Shown: positions 1 through 8,229, numbered from the stretch's first letter. The stretch: DNA of 46,457 nt from Candidatus Roizmanbacteria bacterium RIFCSPHIGHO2_12_FULL_38_13 (GCA_001789555.1 MFZZ01000009.1:1093-47549), one strand, 5' to 3'. The notes: generated by a model not told the origin, from the letters alone. Program-made: numbers and translations.

Positions 1-643
1 CGAGAGTATTCATTTCTTTTCTAGTCTTTTCGATAAGTTCTTTCATACTTTTGGAAGTTTCAGGATCGACGCAGCGAATTTCCGGATCATTTTCATAGGT
101 CTTTTTGACATCTCCAAACGAATATCCTTTTTCAACTTTTATTTCGCCTATCTGCAATGTGTGACTTGCAATTTCAATTTTGTGCTGAAGTAAAAATTGT
201 TTAAAAATCGCACCGGCTGCGACGCGCGCCGCTGTCTCACGTGCACTTGCGCGCTCAAGGACATTTCTGACATCATCAAAACCGTACTTTTGTACGCCGG
301 TTAAATCGGCATGGCCGGGACGTGGTTGTGTAACACGAGCAGATTCAACAACCTCTTTTGGTTGGGGATCCACACTCATCTTAACATCCCAATTTTTGTA
401 ATCCTTATTTTCAATTAACAAAGCAATCGGGCTTCCGATCGTTTTTCCAAAACGGATTCCGGACAATATTTCTACTTTGTCTTCTTCAATCAGCATCCGC
501 CCTCCGCTTCCCGATCCTTTCATACGTTTTTTCATTTCATGCGCAATGAATACTTGAGAAACTGGCACACCCGCAGGCATACCCTCGATAATGACAGTTA
601 ATGCTTTGCCGTGTGATTCACCGGCTGTTAGAAAACGCAACAT
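1..643 (-). CDS. aroC: Chorismate synthase, C-terminus cut by window edge
   Basis: Converts EPSP to chorismate, the last common step of aromatic synthesis, using reduced FMN. This ORF is not in the track; I read it on the minus strand from the ATG at 641-643. It begins MLRFLTAGESHGKAL and carries the family signatures GESHG, PRPGHADL and ERASARETAARVAAG. About 214 residues are present of roughly 360 expected; the rest lies beyond position 1. It is the last visible gene of the aromatic operon, separated from aroD by a 175-base gap full of hairpin repeats. Confidence 0.96.
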   Translation of the reverse strand, partial: MLRFLTAGESHGKALTVIIEGMPAGVPVSQVFIAHEMKKRMKGSGSGGRMLIEEDKVEILSGIRFGKTIGSPIALLIENKDYKNWDVKMSVDPQPKEVVESARVTQPRPGHADLTGVQKYGFDDVRNVLERASARETAARVAAGAIFKQFLLQHKIEIASHTLQIGEIKVEKGYSFGDVKKTYENDPEIRCVDPETSKSMKELIEKTRKEMNTL

Positions 644-818
644 AAATCGTATAGCGTGTAACGTATAACGCGAAACGTTAGAACTTATAACTCTTTATAT
701 ATTAACCAACGGAACAGGTGGCGTGAGCCAGAGACCTTGACCAAATGCGGGCTATCGTTACGCATTTGTCGAGGTGGCGAGCGACAGAATCTGGAACGCG
801 ACTATACTGGATTCCGGA
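644..818. repeat. Intergenic hairpin repeats between aroD and aroC
   Basis: The gap holds degenerate short phrases (GTATAGCGTGTAACGTATAACG type) at 646-700. Next is a long imperfect hairpin at about 720-790, whose arms include CCTTGACCAAATGCG and CGCATTTGTCGAGG. Last is a palindrome at 811-831, ATTCCGGA-tcaag-TCCGGAAT, flanked by CTGG and GACA. The last part belongs to the same hairpin family seen at 18250, 19368 and 28174, and it runs into the 3' end of aroD. Confidence 0.75.
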
Positions 819-1496
819 TCAAGTCCGGAATGACAATATTGTATTGTAAATATTTTTTAATTCTTCGATGCCAATCTGCCCCGGCGCCGACTCTCCAAAC
901 TCCGTTGACGCATATGTCAAATAACTTCCAAGCAAAGGTACCAATATTCTCGTCACTCTCCCTTTTTCTCCCATCCCAATTACAATCCTTTCTTCGTTAT
1001 GCGGTTTATTTGTAAGCAATCTATAAATTTTTGTGGTTTCATATTCTTCAGTTAAAACAGTTGCAATTTTTAAAATATCAGGTTTAAATTCATTCATCTC
1101 ATAAATGATGCTTTGCATGTCCCAATAACTTGGAGTTTCAACAAAATTGTGATAGGAAATAATCAGCTTAGTATTATCTCGTTTAAATTGATATTCTTTA
1201 ATCGTTGAAAGTTCAATATCAACATGATCAAATCCTAGCTCAATTGCTTTTTGTAAAATTCCTACACGGTTATTTTCGTCACCGTTAAATTTTCCACCTT
1301 CTTCTTTTTTTCTGCAAGTAAAAATAGATTGCACGTTTGTTTCTTTGCGAATGACTTCAACATTTGTTTCAGTAAAATCCTGAATATAATCGACTCGTAA
1401 TTCTACAAAATCCGATATTTCTTCTGTCTTTTTTAAGTTTGACAAAAAATCATCAAGTGTTGTTCCGATAACGGGTGTACAAATGCGTATATTCAT
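819..1496 (-). CDS. aroD: 3-dehydroquinate dehydratase, type I
   Basis: Dehydrates 3-dehydroquinate to 3-dehydroshikimate through a lysine Schiff base. At 225 residues it has the usual type I length. Visible family features are the ELRVDYI strand, TCRKKEEGG, the histidine segment ISYHNF and the Schiff-base lysine region DILKIAT, then the GESAPGQIG loop near the C-terminus. It starts 3 bases after aroE stops. The last codons (SFRT and the stop) lie inside the palindromic repeat at 811-831, so the repeat supplies the stop codon. Confidence 0.95.
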   Translation of the reverse strand: MNIRICTPVIGTTLDDFLSNLKKTEEISDFVELRVDYIQDFTETNVEVIRKETNVQSIFTCRKKEEGGKFNGDENNRVGILQKAIELGFDHVDIELSTIKEYQFKRDNTKLIISYHNFVETPSYWDMQSIIYEMNEFKPDILKIATVLTEEYETTKIYRLLTNKPHNEERIVIGMGEKGRVTRILVPLLGSYLTYASTEFGESAPGQIGIEELKNIYNTILSFRT

Positions 1497-1499
1497 AAG

Positions 1500-2390
1500 T
1501 CAACTCGTAACTCGCCTGCCTGCCGTCGAGGCAGGTAACTTATAACTCTCAACTAGTATTTCTCTCATAACTTTAACCGGTGCCTTTTTACCTGTATAAA
1601 GTTCAAACTGTACTATGCCCTGATATAAAAGCATTTCTGTCCCATGAATAATTCTTGCACCTTTTTCTTTTGCTTCCTTCAATAACCTTGTTTCATAAGG
1701 TACATACACGGCATCAAAAACTATATGATCTTTTTTAAGATATTTTTTGGGAACAGGAGTTTTATTCACATTCTTTCCCATGCCCAAACTGGTGGCATTA
1801 AGGATGATGTCGCAGTCTTCAACACCCTGTATATGAGAGAGATCGTAACAACTTACCAACGAAACCGATCGGCCGTTTTTAATCTTTAGAGTCTTTATCA
1901 GGTGCCATGCCTTCTCAAGCGTACGGTTAAAAATAACTACGCTGGCACCTTTTTTCAGAAGTCCGAAAACCATCGCATGGGCCGCGCCACCGGCTCCGAT
2001 AATCGCAGCCTTTTTTCCTTTCAAGCTTCCATATTTTTCAAGAGGTTTGACGACTCCAAGCCAGTCGGTGTTATATCCTTTTAACTTTCCATTATTATTA
2101 ACAACAGTATTTACGGCAACGATCTTTTTGGCTGTTTCATCTATTTCATCAAGATATTTCATAACCCTAATCTTGTGAGGTATCGTGCACGTCAAGCCAC
2201 GAATATTCATTGCGCGAACAGCTTTTATTACATCCTTAAGATCCTTCGGTTTTACCTTAGCAGCCGTAAATACAAATTGGTCGTCAATGTCAAGAGCCTC
2301 ATAACCGGCATTATGCATGAGCGGAGACAGTGAATGTTCGACCGGATCACCGACGATCATACAGATTTTTGTTTTAGCTGAAATTTTCAT
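1500..2390 (-). CDS. aroE: Shikimate dehydrogenase
   Basis: Reduces 3-dehydroshikimate to shikimate with NADPH. The N-terminal substrate site reads EHSLSPLMHNAGY, with NTDWLG further on. The Rossmann loop is GAGGAAHAMVFGLL followed by FNRT, typical of NADP binding. The end of the fold matches LLYQGIVQFELYTG. The final 16 or so residues (ESYKLPASTAGRRVTS) are encoded by an intergenic-type repeat containing CCTGCCT...AGGCAGG and are probably a secondary extension. The start overlaps the aroK end by 17 bases. Confidence 0.95.
   Translation of the reverse strand: MKISAKTKICMIVGDPVEHSLSPLMHNAGYEALDIDDQFVFTAAKVKPKDLKDVIKAVRAMNIRGLTCTIPHKIRVMKYLDEIDETAKKIVAVNTVVNNNGKLKGYNTDWLGVVKPLEKYGSLKGKKAAIIGAGGAAHAMVFGLLKKGASVVIFNRTLEKAWHLIKTLKIKNGRSVSLVSCYDLSHIQGVEDCDIILNATSLGMGKNVNKTPVPKKYLKKDHIVFDAVYVPYETRLLKEAKEKGARIIHGTEMLLYQGIVQFELYTGKKAPVKVMREILVESYKLPASTAGRRVTS
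1511..1556. repeat. Short inverted repeat plus degenerate phrase inside the aroE 3' end
   Basis: CCTGCCT (1515-1521) and AGGCAGG (1529-1535) form a stem. They are embedded in AACTCGTAACTCG / GTAACTTATAACTC phrases that elsewhere occur between genes (646-700, 2896-2920, 40869-40933). Here the unit is translated as the aroE C-terminus. Confidence 0.6.
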
Positions 2391-2895
2391 TGATTTGGGA
2401 TAATTTTGTTAAAATTTCCGTGGCTATAACATCAGGATCCTTACCATGTGACTTGATAGTTATGTCTGCATATCTTTTATACAATGGCAATCTATGAGAA
2501 AAAAGTTCAAACGCTTGCTTGACATTTTTGAAAAGCGGACGGGCGATCTGATCTGAAAAGACTCTTTTTTTAATCACCTCAAAAGGCACATCAAGAAATA
2601 TGACCGAACCAAAGGGTTGGCACAGATAATCAAGAATAATTTTGTTCATCACCACTCCACCTCCAGTAGATATTATGGCATTTTCCAGATCTCTCCATTC
2701 TTTGGCAAGTTTTATCTCCCATTCACGTAGTAACAATTCACCGCCGATTTTAAACAGTTCATCCATGTCCTTCAATTTGTTTCTTTCAAGCACGATTGCA
2801 TCCATCTCGATAACATCAAGATTTAGCCTTTTCCCAAGTTGTTGTCCAACCGCTGTTTTTCCCGATCCCATAAATCCGATGAGAATTATTTTCAT
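2374..2895 (-). CDS. aroK: Shikimate kinase
   Basis: Phosphorylates shikimate with ATP. The P-loop is GFMGSGKTAVGQQLG, and STGGGVV is the shikimate-binding loop. I start it at MKIILIGFMGSGK (ATG 2893-2895), giving 173 residues, the normal family length. The ORF-track version adds 21 upstream residues encoded by an intergenic phrase (AGTTACAAGTTACAAG) and would overlap aroA. The 3' end overlaps the aroE start, which suggests translational coupling. Confidence 0.93.
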   Translation of the reverse strand: MKIILIGFMGSGKTAVGQQLGKRLNLDVIEMDAIVLERNKLKDMDELFKIGGELLLREWEIKLAKEWRDLENAIISTGGGVVMNKIILDYLCQPFGSVIFLDVPFEVIKKRVFSDQIARPLFKNVKQAFELFSHRLPLYKRYADITIKSHGKDPDVIATEILTKLSQINENFS

Positions 2896-2918
2896 GTCTA
2901 ATCTTGTAACTTGTAACT

Positions 2919-4163
2919 TTATGTAAATTTTACTGCAATTTGAGCCAACTTCATCCAAAACTCCGGAAAAGTTTTATTAACAACTTCCGGATTTCTTATT
3001 TTAATCTCTGGAATGCTTGTTTGCGCAACCGCAAAACTCATCGCCATTCTATGATCGTTATACGTATCAATTTCTGCAGGTTTTGGACTCCCTCCAAAAA
3101 TTGCAAGTGTATCATGGTCAGGCGATTCTGTTATTATACTCATTTTACCAAGCTCTGCCTGAAGAGCCTTAACCCTTTCGGTTTCTTTGACACGAAGTGA
3201 ACGAACACCTGTGAGTACCGACTTCCCATCAGCAAAAGCGGCAAGAACAGCCAAAGTCTGCGCCTGATCAGGACATTCTTCCATATCAACTTCGACAGGT
3301 TTTACTCCATTGCCTTTAATTGTCACTTCGTTTGAGCCATAAATAATTTTGTTGCCCATTTCTTCTAAAATTTTTAAAAACCGGCGATCGCCCTGGACGG
3401 AGTTTGGATTTAAATTTTCGACTGTTAAAGTGAATTTGTTCAAGGCGGCTACCGCAAAAAAATACCCTGCGGCAGAATAATCGCCTTCGATAATGTATTT
3501 TTTCATTTTATAGTTCTGATTTTTGGCAATAACATACTTTTTATAATCAAAGTTTTCAACTTCGACTCCCCAATCCTTCATCATGGAAATGGTAATATCG
3601 ATATATGATTTTGAGATTTGATTTCCTGAAACTTCAATAGTAACGCCGTCAATAATCGGTGAAATCATAAGTAAAGCAGAGACGAACTGACTACTCACGC
3701 TTCCATTAATAACAATGTTTCCATTTGGTAAAAAAGAAGATTTTACGATAACTGGAGGGAAGCCTTGTTTGTCTTCATATTCGATTTGCGCGCCGGCAGT
3801 TTTTAATGCAAGAACCAAATCCTCTATAGGTCTTTTGTTCAGACCTTCTTTTCCAAATATCCTTTTTTGTCCTGGGACGATACAAGATAATGCAAGAATA
3901 AATCGGATTGTTGTCCCGGACAAATCGGCATCAAGTTCATGCCGTCGATCTTGAATTACACTAATATCATTTTCAACAATAAGTTTGTTTTTTTCTTTTT
4001 TAATCATAATGCCCAATTTTGTTAAACAGGTTATCATCGCCTCGGTATCGTCACTAAAAAGAGGATTTTCCAAAGTTACCTGACCTTTAGTTAACGCGGC
4101 CATAATAAGAGCACGGTTTGTGTAACTTTTGGAACCGGGCATAACAACAATTAAATTGTTCAT
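2919..4163 (-). CDS. aroA: 3-phosphoshikimate 1-carboxyvinyltransferase (EPSP synthase)
   Basis: Joins phosphoenolpyruvate to shikimate-3-phosphate. At 414 residues it is slightly shorter than the usual ~430. Motifs seen are PGSKSYTNRAL at the N-terminus, DADLSGTTIRF in place of the usual GNAGTAMR loop, VSSQFVSALL, and NDHRMAMSFA near the C-terminus. The GTTIR variant marks it as a divergent member, but the two-domain repeat pattern is intact. It is separated from aroB by the 4180-4250 hairpin. Confidence 0.94.
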   Translation of the reverse strand: MNNLIVVMPGSKSYTNRALIMAALTKGQVTLENPLFSDDTEAMITCLTKLGIMIKKEKNKLIVENDISVIQDRRHELDADLSGTTIRFILALSCIVPGQKRIFGKEGLNKRPIEDLVLALKTAGAQIEYEDKQGFPPVIVKSSFLPNGNIVINGSVSSQFVSALLMISPIIDGVTIEVSGNQISKSYIDITISMMKDWGVEVENFDYKKYVIAKNQNYKMKKYIIEGDYSAAGYFFAVAALNKFTLTVENLNPNSVQGDRRFLKILEEMGNKIIYGSNEVTIKGNGVKPVEVDMEECPDQAQTLAVLAAFADGKSVLTGVRSLRVKETERVKALQAELGKMSIITESPDHDTLAIFGGSPKPAEIDTYNDHRMAMSFAVAQTSIPEIKIRNPEVVNKTFPEFWMKLAQIAVKFT

Positions 4164-4179
4164 AATTTACTTGAACGAA

Positions 4180-4250
4180 GATATCCTTTTTATGCCGACT
4201 TGAGGACTTGCGCTGTATTTACCTCAAGGGAGGCAAAGAAAAAGGATATC
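4180..4250. repeat. Long hairpin between aroB and aroA
   Basis: GATATCCTTTTT (4180-4191) pairs perfectly with AAAAAGGATATC (4239-4250). Inside are GCC/GGC and CTTGAGG/CCTCAAG arms, so most of the 96-base gap folds into one interrupted stem. There is no T-run beyond it, so it is unlikely to be a terminator. It could be a small mobile palindrome or an RNA-processing site within the operon. Confidence 0.8.
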
Positions 4251-4259
4251 GAGCGAAAA

Positions 4260-5330
4260 TCATAATACATATTGAATTCCTTCACGTACAAACTTATCAT
4301 CAAACTGAATATTGTAATCACCGACTCCGATAGCAGAAAGAAGCGTCCATTTTATCTTTCCATGCTGACTCTTTTTATCTTTTTCAAGCAATGTGACCAC
4401 TTCGTCGACAGAGACACCACTCTCGTATCTGGTCGGTAGACCAAAATCGGCTATTGCCCGCTCGATGATTTTAAAATCTTTTTCGTTTATCATTCCAAGA
4501 TCAGCAGAAATCTTGGCCTCCGCCACCATGCCGATTGCTACCGCTTCACCGTGGAATAAAGGATTTTTCGACTTGAAACTTTGAGACTCAATGGCATGAC
4601 CAACTGTATGTCCGAAATTTAAAAGCTTTCGTAGACCGGTTTCCCTCTCATCTTGTTGTACGATTTCCCCCTTTATCCTGACCGACTCGGCAATGATTTC
4701 AACAAGTTCTTTTTGGGAAAACTGATTAGGTCTTTTTTTAGTCACCCGAAAAAAATAGAATTTATCTTGGATAAGACCATGTTTTATAACCTCGGCAAAA
4801 CCCTGAATAAACGATCTTTTTGGCATGGTCTTTAAAGTATCGATATCGGCAACCACTGCTTTTGGTTGATTGAAAGTGCCAACGTAATTTTTATAATGTC
4901 CCAGATTGACTCCGTTCTTACCTCCAAAACTGGCGTCGACCATAGCTTCAACAGTTGTTGGAATATTGATAAAATCAATTCCCCGTAGATATGTCGAGGC
5001 AACAAAACCTCCCAAATCAGCAACTACACCTCCGCCCATGTTGATAATAAGTCCATGCCGATCGACATTTTTTTCAGCTAAAAATTCGTATGCTCCTTTT
5101 ACTGTTTGTAGATTTTTTGAGCTTTCACCTGATGAGAAGGTAAATACATTTGCTTTTTTTATTGATAAATTTTTCCCGTGCAAACCGTAAACAGTATTAT
5201 CTGAAATCAGATTAACTGATGAATAACGGTCAATGTCGACAAATTCGCCAATTTGTTTTAAGATCTTTGATCCGATAAAAACCGGATAATTAAATGTTTT
5301 TTTAAAGATGCAAATTTGGACTTTTTCCAT
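4260..5330 (-). CDS. aroB: 3-dehydroquinate synthase
   Basis: Cyclises DAHP to 3-dehydroquinate using NAD and a divalent metal. The signature GGGVVADLGGFVASTYLRGI, the metal-site segment NFGHTVGHAIES and FHGEAVAIGM are all present. I choose the ATG at 5328-5330 (MEKVQICIFKK), giving 356 residues; the track start is a TTG that would overlap pheA. The spacing from pheA is 8 bases. Confidence 0.96.
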   Translation of the reverse strand: MEKVQICIFKKTFNYPVFIGSKILKQIGEFVDIDRYSSVNLISDNTVYGLHGKNLSIKKANVFTFSSGESSKNLQTVKGAYEFLAEKNVDRHGLIINMGGGVVADLGGFVASTYLRGIDFINIPTTVEAMVDASFGGKNGVNLGHYKNYVGTFNQPKAVVADIDTLKTMPKRSFIQGFAEVIKHGLIQDKFYFFRVTKKRPNQFSQKELVEIIAESVRIKGEIVQQDERETGLRKLLNFGHTVGHAIESQSFKSKNPLFHGEAVAIGMVAEAKISADLGMINEKDFKIIERAIADFGLPTRYESGVSVDEVVTLLEKDKKSQHGKIKWTLLSAIGVGDYNIQFDDKFVREGIQYVL

Positions 5331-5338
5331 AAGTAAAA

Positions 5339-6157
5339 TCAACTGTTATATAGTTTACCTCTCGAGTATGCGCCAAGCAGACGATACTCAAGAGTTTCCT
5401 TTTTCATTAAACTTAAAAAATCTTTTGCTTTAGTTTGACCAACTTCAACATCAACCCAGAACTCGTACTCCCAATTGGTGCCAGGCAGTGGCCGCGACTC
5501 GATTTTAGTCAAATTACCATTCATTTTAGCGATCTTATCGAGTACTTTAACCAGACTGCCAGCCAAATGTTTTACTTTGAAAATAACTGTCAGTTTATCG
5601 GCGTTATTAATGTCCAAATGTGAATTATTGGCGATCATAATCCACCTCGACATGTTGTGTTTCACATTGGCAACATCAGACTCGATTACCTGAAGTCCCA
5701 TAATCTTTGCAAGATACTTACTGCCGATGGCGGCACAAATTTTTTTATTTGATTTTTTGACCAAGTCTGCAGCCGAGGCCGTACTCTGCTCGACTAAAAC
5801 ATTTAGGTTATTTTTTTTTATAAACCTGCTACATTGGGCAAAAGCCTGCGGATGTGAATAGACTTTTTTGAGATTGTTGATCTTTGTACCGGGTATTCCA
5901 ATAAGATCAAGACTGATTTCCATAAAGGCTTCACCGATGATTTTGGCGCGGCTTTCAAACATGAGGTCAACAGACTGGTGAACCGAACTACTGATCGAAT
6001 TTTCGATCACAAGTAGTCCGACCGAGTTTGAGTCGTCTTCGACTTTTTCCACAATTTCGGAAAAGGTCTGTAGTGAAATCAGTTCGTGACCGATGTAAAT
6101 CTTTTTCGCGATTTGCTCGCTGAAAGATCCGGTTGGTCCCAAGTAGTAAATTTTCAT
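5339..6157 (-). CDS. pheA: Prephenate dehydratase with ACT domain
   Basis: Decarboxylates and dehydrates prephenate to phenylpyruvate, the Phe precursor. It begins MKIYYLGPTGSFSEQ and has no fused chorismate mutase; the mutase is a separate gene upstream. The C-terminal part (about residues 185-270) is an ACT domain with LAGSLVKVLDKIA and ESRPLPG, the usual Phe feedback site. Where most family members have a catalytic TRF, this one reads NMSRW, a Thr-to-Ser change at the key position; whether it stays active cannot be told from sequence. Confidence 0.93.
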   Translation of the reverse strand: MKIYYLGPTGSFSEQIAKKIYIGHELISLQTFSEIVEKVEDDSNSVGLLVIENSISSSVHQSVDLMFESRAKIIGEAFMEISLDLIGIPGTKINNLKKVYSHPQAFAQCSRFIKKNNLNVLVEQSTASAADLVKKSNKKICAAIGSKYLAKIMGLQVIESDVANVKHNMSRWIMIANNSHLDINNADKLTVIFKVKHLAGSLVKVLDKIAKMNGNLTKIESRPLPGTNWEYEFWVDVEVGQTKAKDFLSLMKKETLEYRLLGAYSRGKLYNS

Positions 6158-6160
6158 AAT

Positions 6161-6898
6161 TTATGTCTCGAGATATTTTGTAATTTTTTGAAAAGCATTT
6201 TTTGTATTTTGCAACCAAACCTTACTATACGGATTATAAACGTACATATCTTTAAGTAGCTGTTTATCAGTCTGAATGATATCAAGAAAACTATTAAAAA
6301 TCTGACTAGATTTCGTATCTAAATGATTGGGAGCAACATCAAGCTCATGTGCAAGATGAGCAATGATGTGGGCAGTAAACTGTGATCTGACAATATTTTC
6401 ATCGTGTGTTTTTGCGTTGGTTTCGATAATCTTAAATCCAAATTTGGAAAACAAATTTTTTACGGCTATATATTTAAGTCTTTCTCCTCTCACAAAATCC
6501 AAAGCTATGGAAAGTTCGCCAAATTTCGGATTTAAATTGAGGAAAGTTCCAGGGCCAAACAAAGGATGTGAGCCGATAATGGTGTTTGCGCGGGACACGT
6601 ATTTTTTCATGATCTCGATCGGAAACTTTTTTACCGAACAGACATCCATAATGATCGCATCCTTCGGCAATTTTTTTGAGCAATTTTTAATTACTTTTTC
6701 AAAAACTCTGATCGGTACTGCAACGATGATGAGATCATTTTCAAGAGCCTTCTTCAATGATGTAAATCCCGAACGGCTTTTTTGATGTCGAGAAAAAACC
6801 TTGACGTCAAGTTTTGGATTTTTTTTTAGGATATCAACAAGCAGTCTACCAAATCTGCCATAACCGACTACGCCGATAGTGCAAATATTATTTTTCAT
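6161..6898 (-). CDS. tyrA: Prephenate (or arogenate) dehydrogenase
   Basis: Oxidatively decarboxylates prephenate to 4-hydroxyphenylpyruvate, the Tyr precursor. The NAD loop is GVVGYGRFGRLL. GSHPLFGPG and the helix SQFTAHIIAHL are typical of the TyrA family. I start at the ATG at 6896-6898; the track start is an upstream TTG. It overlaps the end of the chorismate mutase gene by 11 bases. No ACT domain is seen at 245 residues, so feedback control may differ from PheA. Sequence alone does not separate prephenate from arogenate use. Confidence 0.92.
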   Translation of the reverse strand: MKNNICTIGVVGYGRFGRLLVDILKKNPKLDVKVFSRHQKSRSGFTSLKKALENDLIIVAVPIRVFEKVIKNCSKKLPKDAIIMDVCSVKKFPIEIMKKYVSRANTIIGSHPLFGPGTFLNLNPKFGELSIALDFVRGERLKYIAVKNLFSKFGFKIIETNAKTHDENIVRSQFTAHIIAHLAHELDVAPNHLDTKSSQIFNSFLDIIQTDKQLLKDMYVYNPYSKVWLQNTKNAFQKITKYLET

Positions 6899-7163
6899 GA
6901 TCTGATTCAATGATTAATGACTGCCTGTGAATTCTTTTCCAGACGTCCTGGACAAAATTTTTGTCTAAATTGAATCCTTTTGCGAGCTTCAGACGATTGG
7001 ATATAAGTTTCTCCCATCTTTTCTTATCAAGCGGTTTTTTAGAACTTGACTTCTTTATTGCGCCAATTTCTTGAACAATTGAGAAACGCTTGGCCAAAAG
7101 TTCGATGATCTGACCATCAACAAAATCTATCTGTTTTCTTAGCGATTTTAATTTTTTTTTCAT
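6888..7163 (-). CDS. aroQ: Chorismate mutase, AroQ class
   Basis: Rearranges chorismate to prephenate, feeding the neighbouring tyrA and pheA. At 91 residues it is a free-standing all-helical AroQ domain: LRKQIDFVDGQIIELLAKRFSIV is the characteristic first helix with its conserved arginines and the KR pair, followed by AIKK. It follows the DAHP synthase by 3 bases and overlaps tyrA. Free-standing mutase is commonly fused to pheA or to DAHP synthase in other bacteria; here it is separate. Confidence 0.9.
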   Translation of the reverse strand: MKKKLKSLRKQIDFVDGQIIELLAKRFSIVQEIGAIKKSSSKKPLDKKRWEKLISNRLKLAKGFNLDKNFVQDVWKRIHRQSLIIESDHEK

Positions 7164-7166
7164 ATT

Positions 7167-8099
7167 TTATGGTGCTACCAAATCACGAAACTTGGCTAAC
7201 TTGGCGACTAATAATTGTAGTTCGGCAATAGTGATGTGCTGATCGGTATCGGTCGATGATGTCCCGGTTTCGATCAGTACACCGTCATAGAGAAATTCAT
7301 TTTTCTCAATTTTCATTTTCATCGCCTCGATAACGGCGTCGACAATATGATCACGCAGTTTTGGACCATATGTATGACTGGGATCGAAAAAAAGCTTAAC
7401 TTTTGTATCCTTCTTAACTCTTTTGGCTATGGCGTGTACAGGCGCGTTGCGGAAATTTTCTTTACCGGGTACATCTACTCCACGATGTATCAAAATAACA
7501 TCACCGTCAATTCCTGTCGCATATTTGACCAACCCTGCCCAAGTTTTTTCCATAGTGGTTTTTCCAAGATATTCATCCGTGTTTGAGGTGTGGATATGAT
7601 CCCCGATCCATTTGCCGTTTTTGATCCCGATATGCCAGCCATTTCTTTTGGCAAAAGCAACCGTTTGTTCTATCTGCCAGCCAAGCTGGTTAACAGCCGG
7701 GTTCCAGGGCAGTAGTTTTCTGTGTGGAATACGTTTTTCATATGAAGGCAACTGGATAATCGGATTCATGACTTCGGTTGCGATCATAAGACCGGTTTTT
7801 TCTACCAATTTTTCGGCGATATATGCGCTTGGCAAAACTTTGAAATCCGAAAGAGTACCGCCTTTTAAAAGGATCTCCATATTTTTCTTGTACACCTCAA
7901 AATCCATGCCCATTCCTTTGCCGGACATATCAAGCTCTGTGCGCGACTTGAGACCGACCACCCGTGTGCCGGCAACTGCTTTTTGTTTTTTTCCACTTCT
8001 ATTACGAATGGTGATCTTCGCAATCTCCATAATCTCGTTGATGTTGTTATCATCAATCGAACAAGGCCCGGCAATGATGGTGATTTTTTGATTTTTCAT
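7167..8099 (-). CDS. aroF: 3-deoxy-7-phosphoheptulonate (DAHP) synthase, divergent class I
   Basis: Condenses PEP and erythrose-4-phosphate, the committed step. Class I motifs are AGPCSI near the N-terminus, the arginine loop as LKSRTE, ATEVM, HIGIKNGKW (matching the VGFKNGTDG region), ILIHRG and FFDPSHTYGP. At 310 residues it lacks the N-terminal regulatory extension of the enteric enzymes. First gene of the operon: its ATG follows directly after the T-run of an intrinsic terminator, so expression depends on read-through of the leader. The only plausible ribosome site, AAGGCGGG, lies inside the terminator stem. Confidence 0.9.
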   Translation of the reverse strand: MKNQKITIIAGPCSIDDNNINEIMEIAKITIRNRSGKKQKAVAGTRVVGLKSRTELDMSGKGMGMDFEVYKKNMEILLKGGTLSDFKVLPSAYIAEKLVEKTGLMIATEVMNPIIQLPSYEKRIPHRKLLPWNPAVNQLGWQIEQTVAFAKRNGWHIGIKNGKWIGDHIHTSNTDEYLGKTTMEKTWAGLVKYATGIDGDVILIHRGVDVPGKENFRNAPVHAIAKRVKKDTKVKLFFDPSHTYGPKLRDHIVDAVIEAMKMKIEKNEFLYDGVLIETGTSSTDTDQHITIAELQLLVAKLAKFRDLVAP

Positions 8100-8123
8100 A
8101 AAAAAAACCCGCCTTATGGCGGG
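8100..8123 (-). terminator. Intrinsic terminator (attenuator) in the aro leader
   Basis: On the minus strand CCCGCC-ATAA-GGCGGG is followed by eight T residues and then directly by the DAHP synthase ATG. It lies after the operon promoter and before the first enzyme gene, so it can only act as a conditional terminator. Confidence 0.88.
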
Positions 8124-8151
8124 ATGTGGACTTAACTTTAAAAATTATGTG

Positions 8152-8229
8152 TCAGACATAACTTTCCACCCCGCCTGAAGCGGTAAAGTAAAAATAAAAA
8201 TAAAACCGGTGGAAAGGTTTCTTTGACAT
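8152..8229 (-). CDS. Aromatic operon leader peptide (Phe/Tyr-rich)
   Basis: A 25-codon ORF too short for the track. It starts MSKKPFHRFYFYFYF and ends with TGA at 8152-8154. Ten of its residues are Phe, Tyr or His, with seven consecutive alternating Phe and Tyr codons and no Trp. This matches the operon, which makes Phe and Tyr precursors but has no trp genes. The ATG lies about 9 bases after the -10 box, so the mRNA would be nearly leaderless. Its role is inferred to be sensing charged tRNA-Phe and tRNA-Tyr, as in the pheL-pheA system of enterics. Confidence 0.88.
   Translation of the reverse strand: MSKKPFHRFYFYFYFTASGGVESYV

Noticed and set aside
7612-8091. Plus-strand ORF of 159 aa
   Set aside because: Entirely antisense to the well-supported DAHP synthase gene, with no ribosome site or family pattern.
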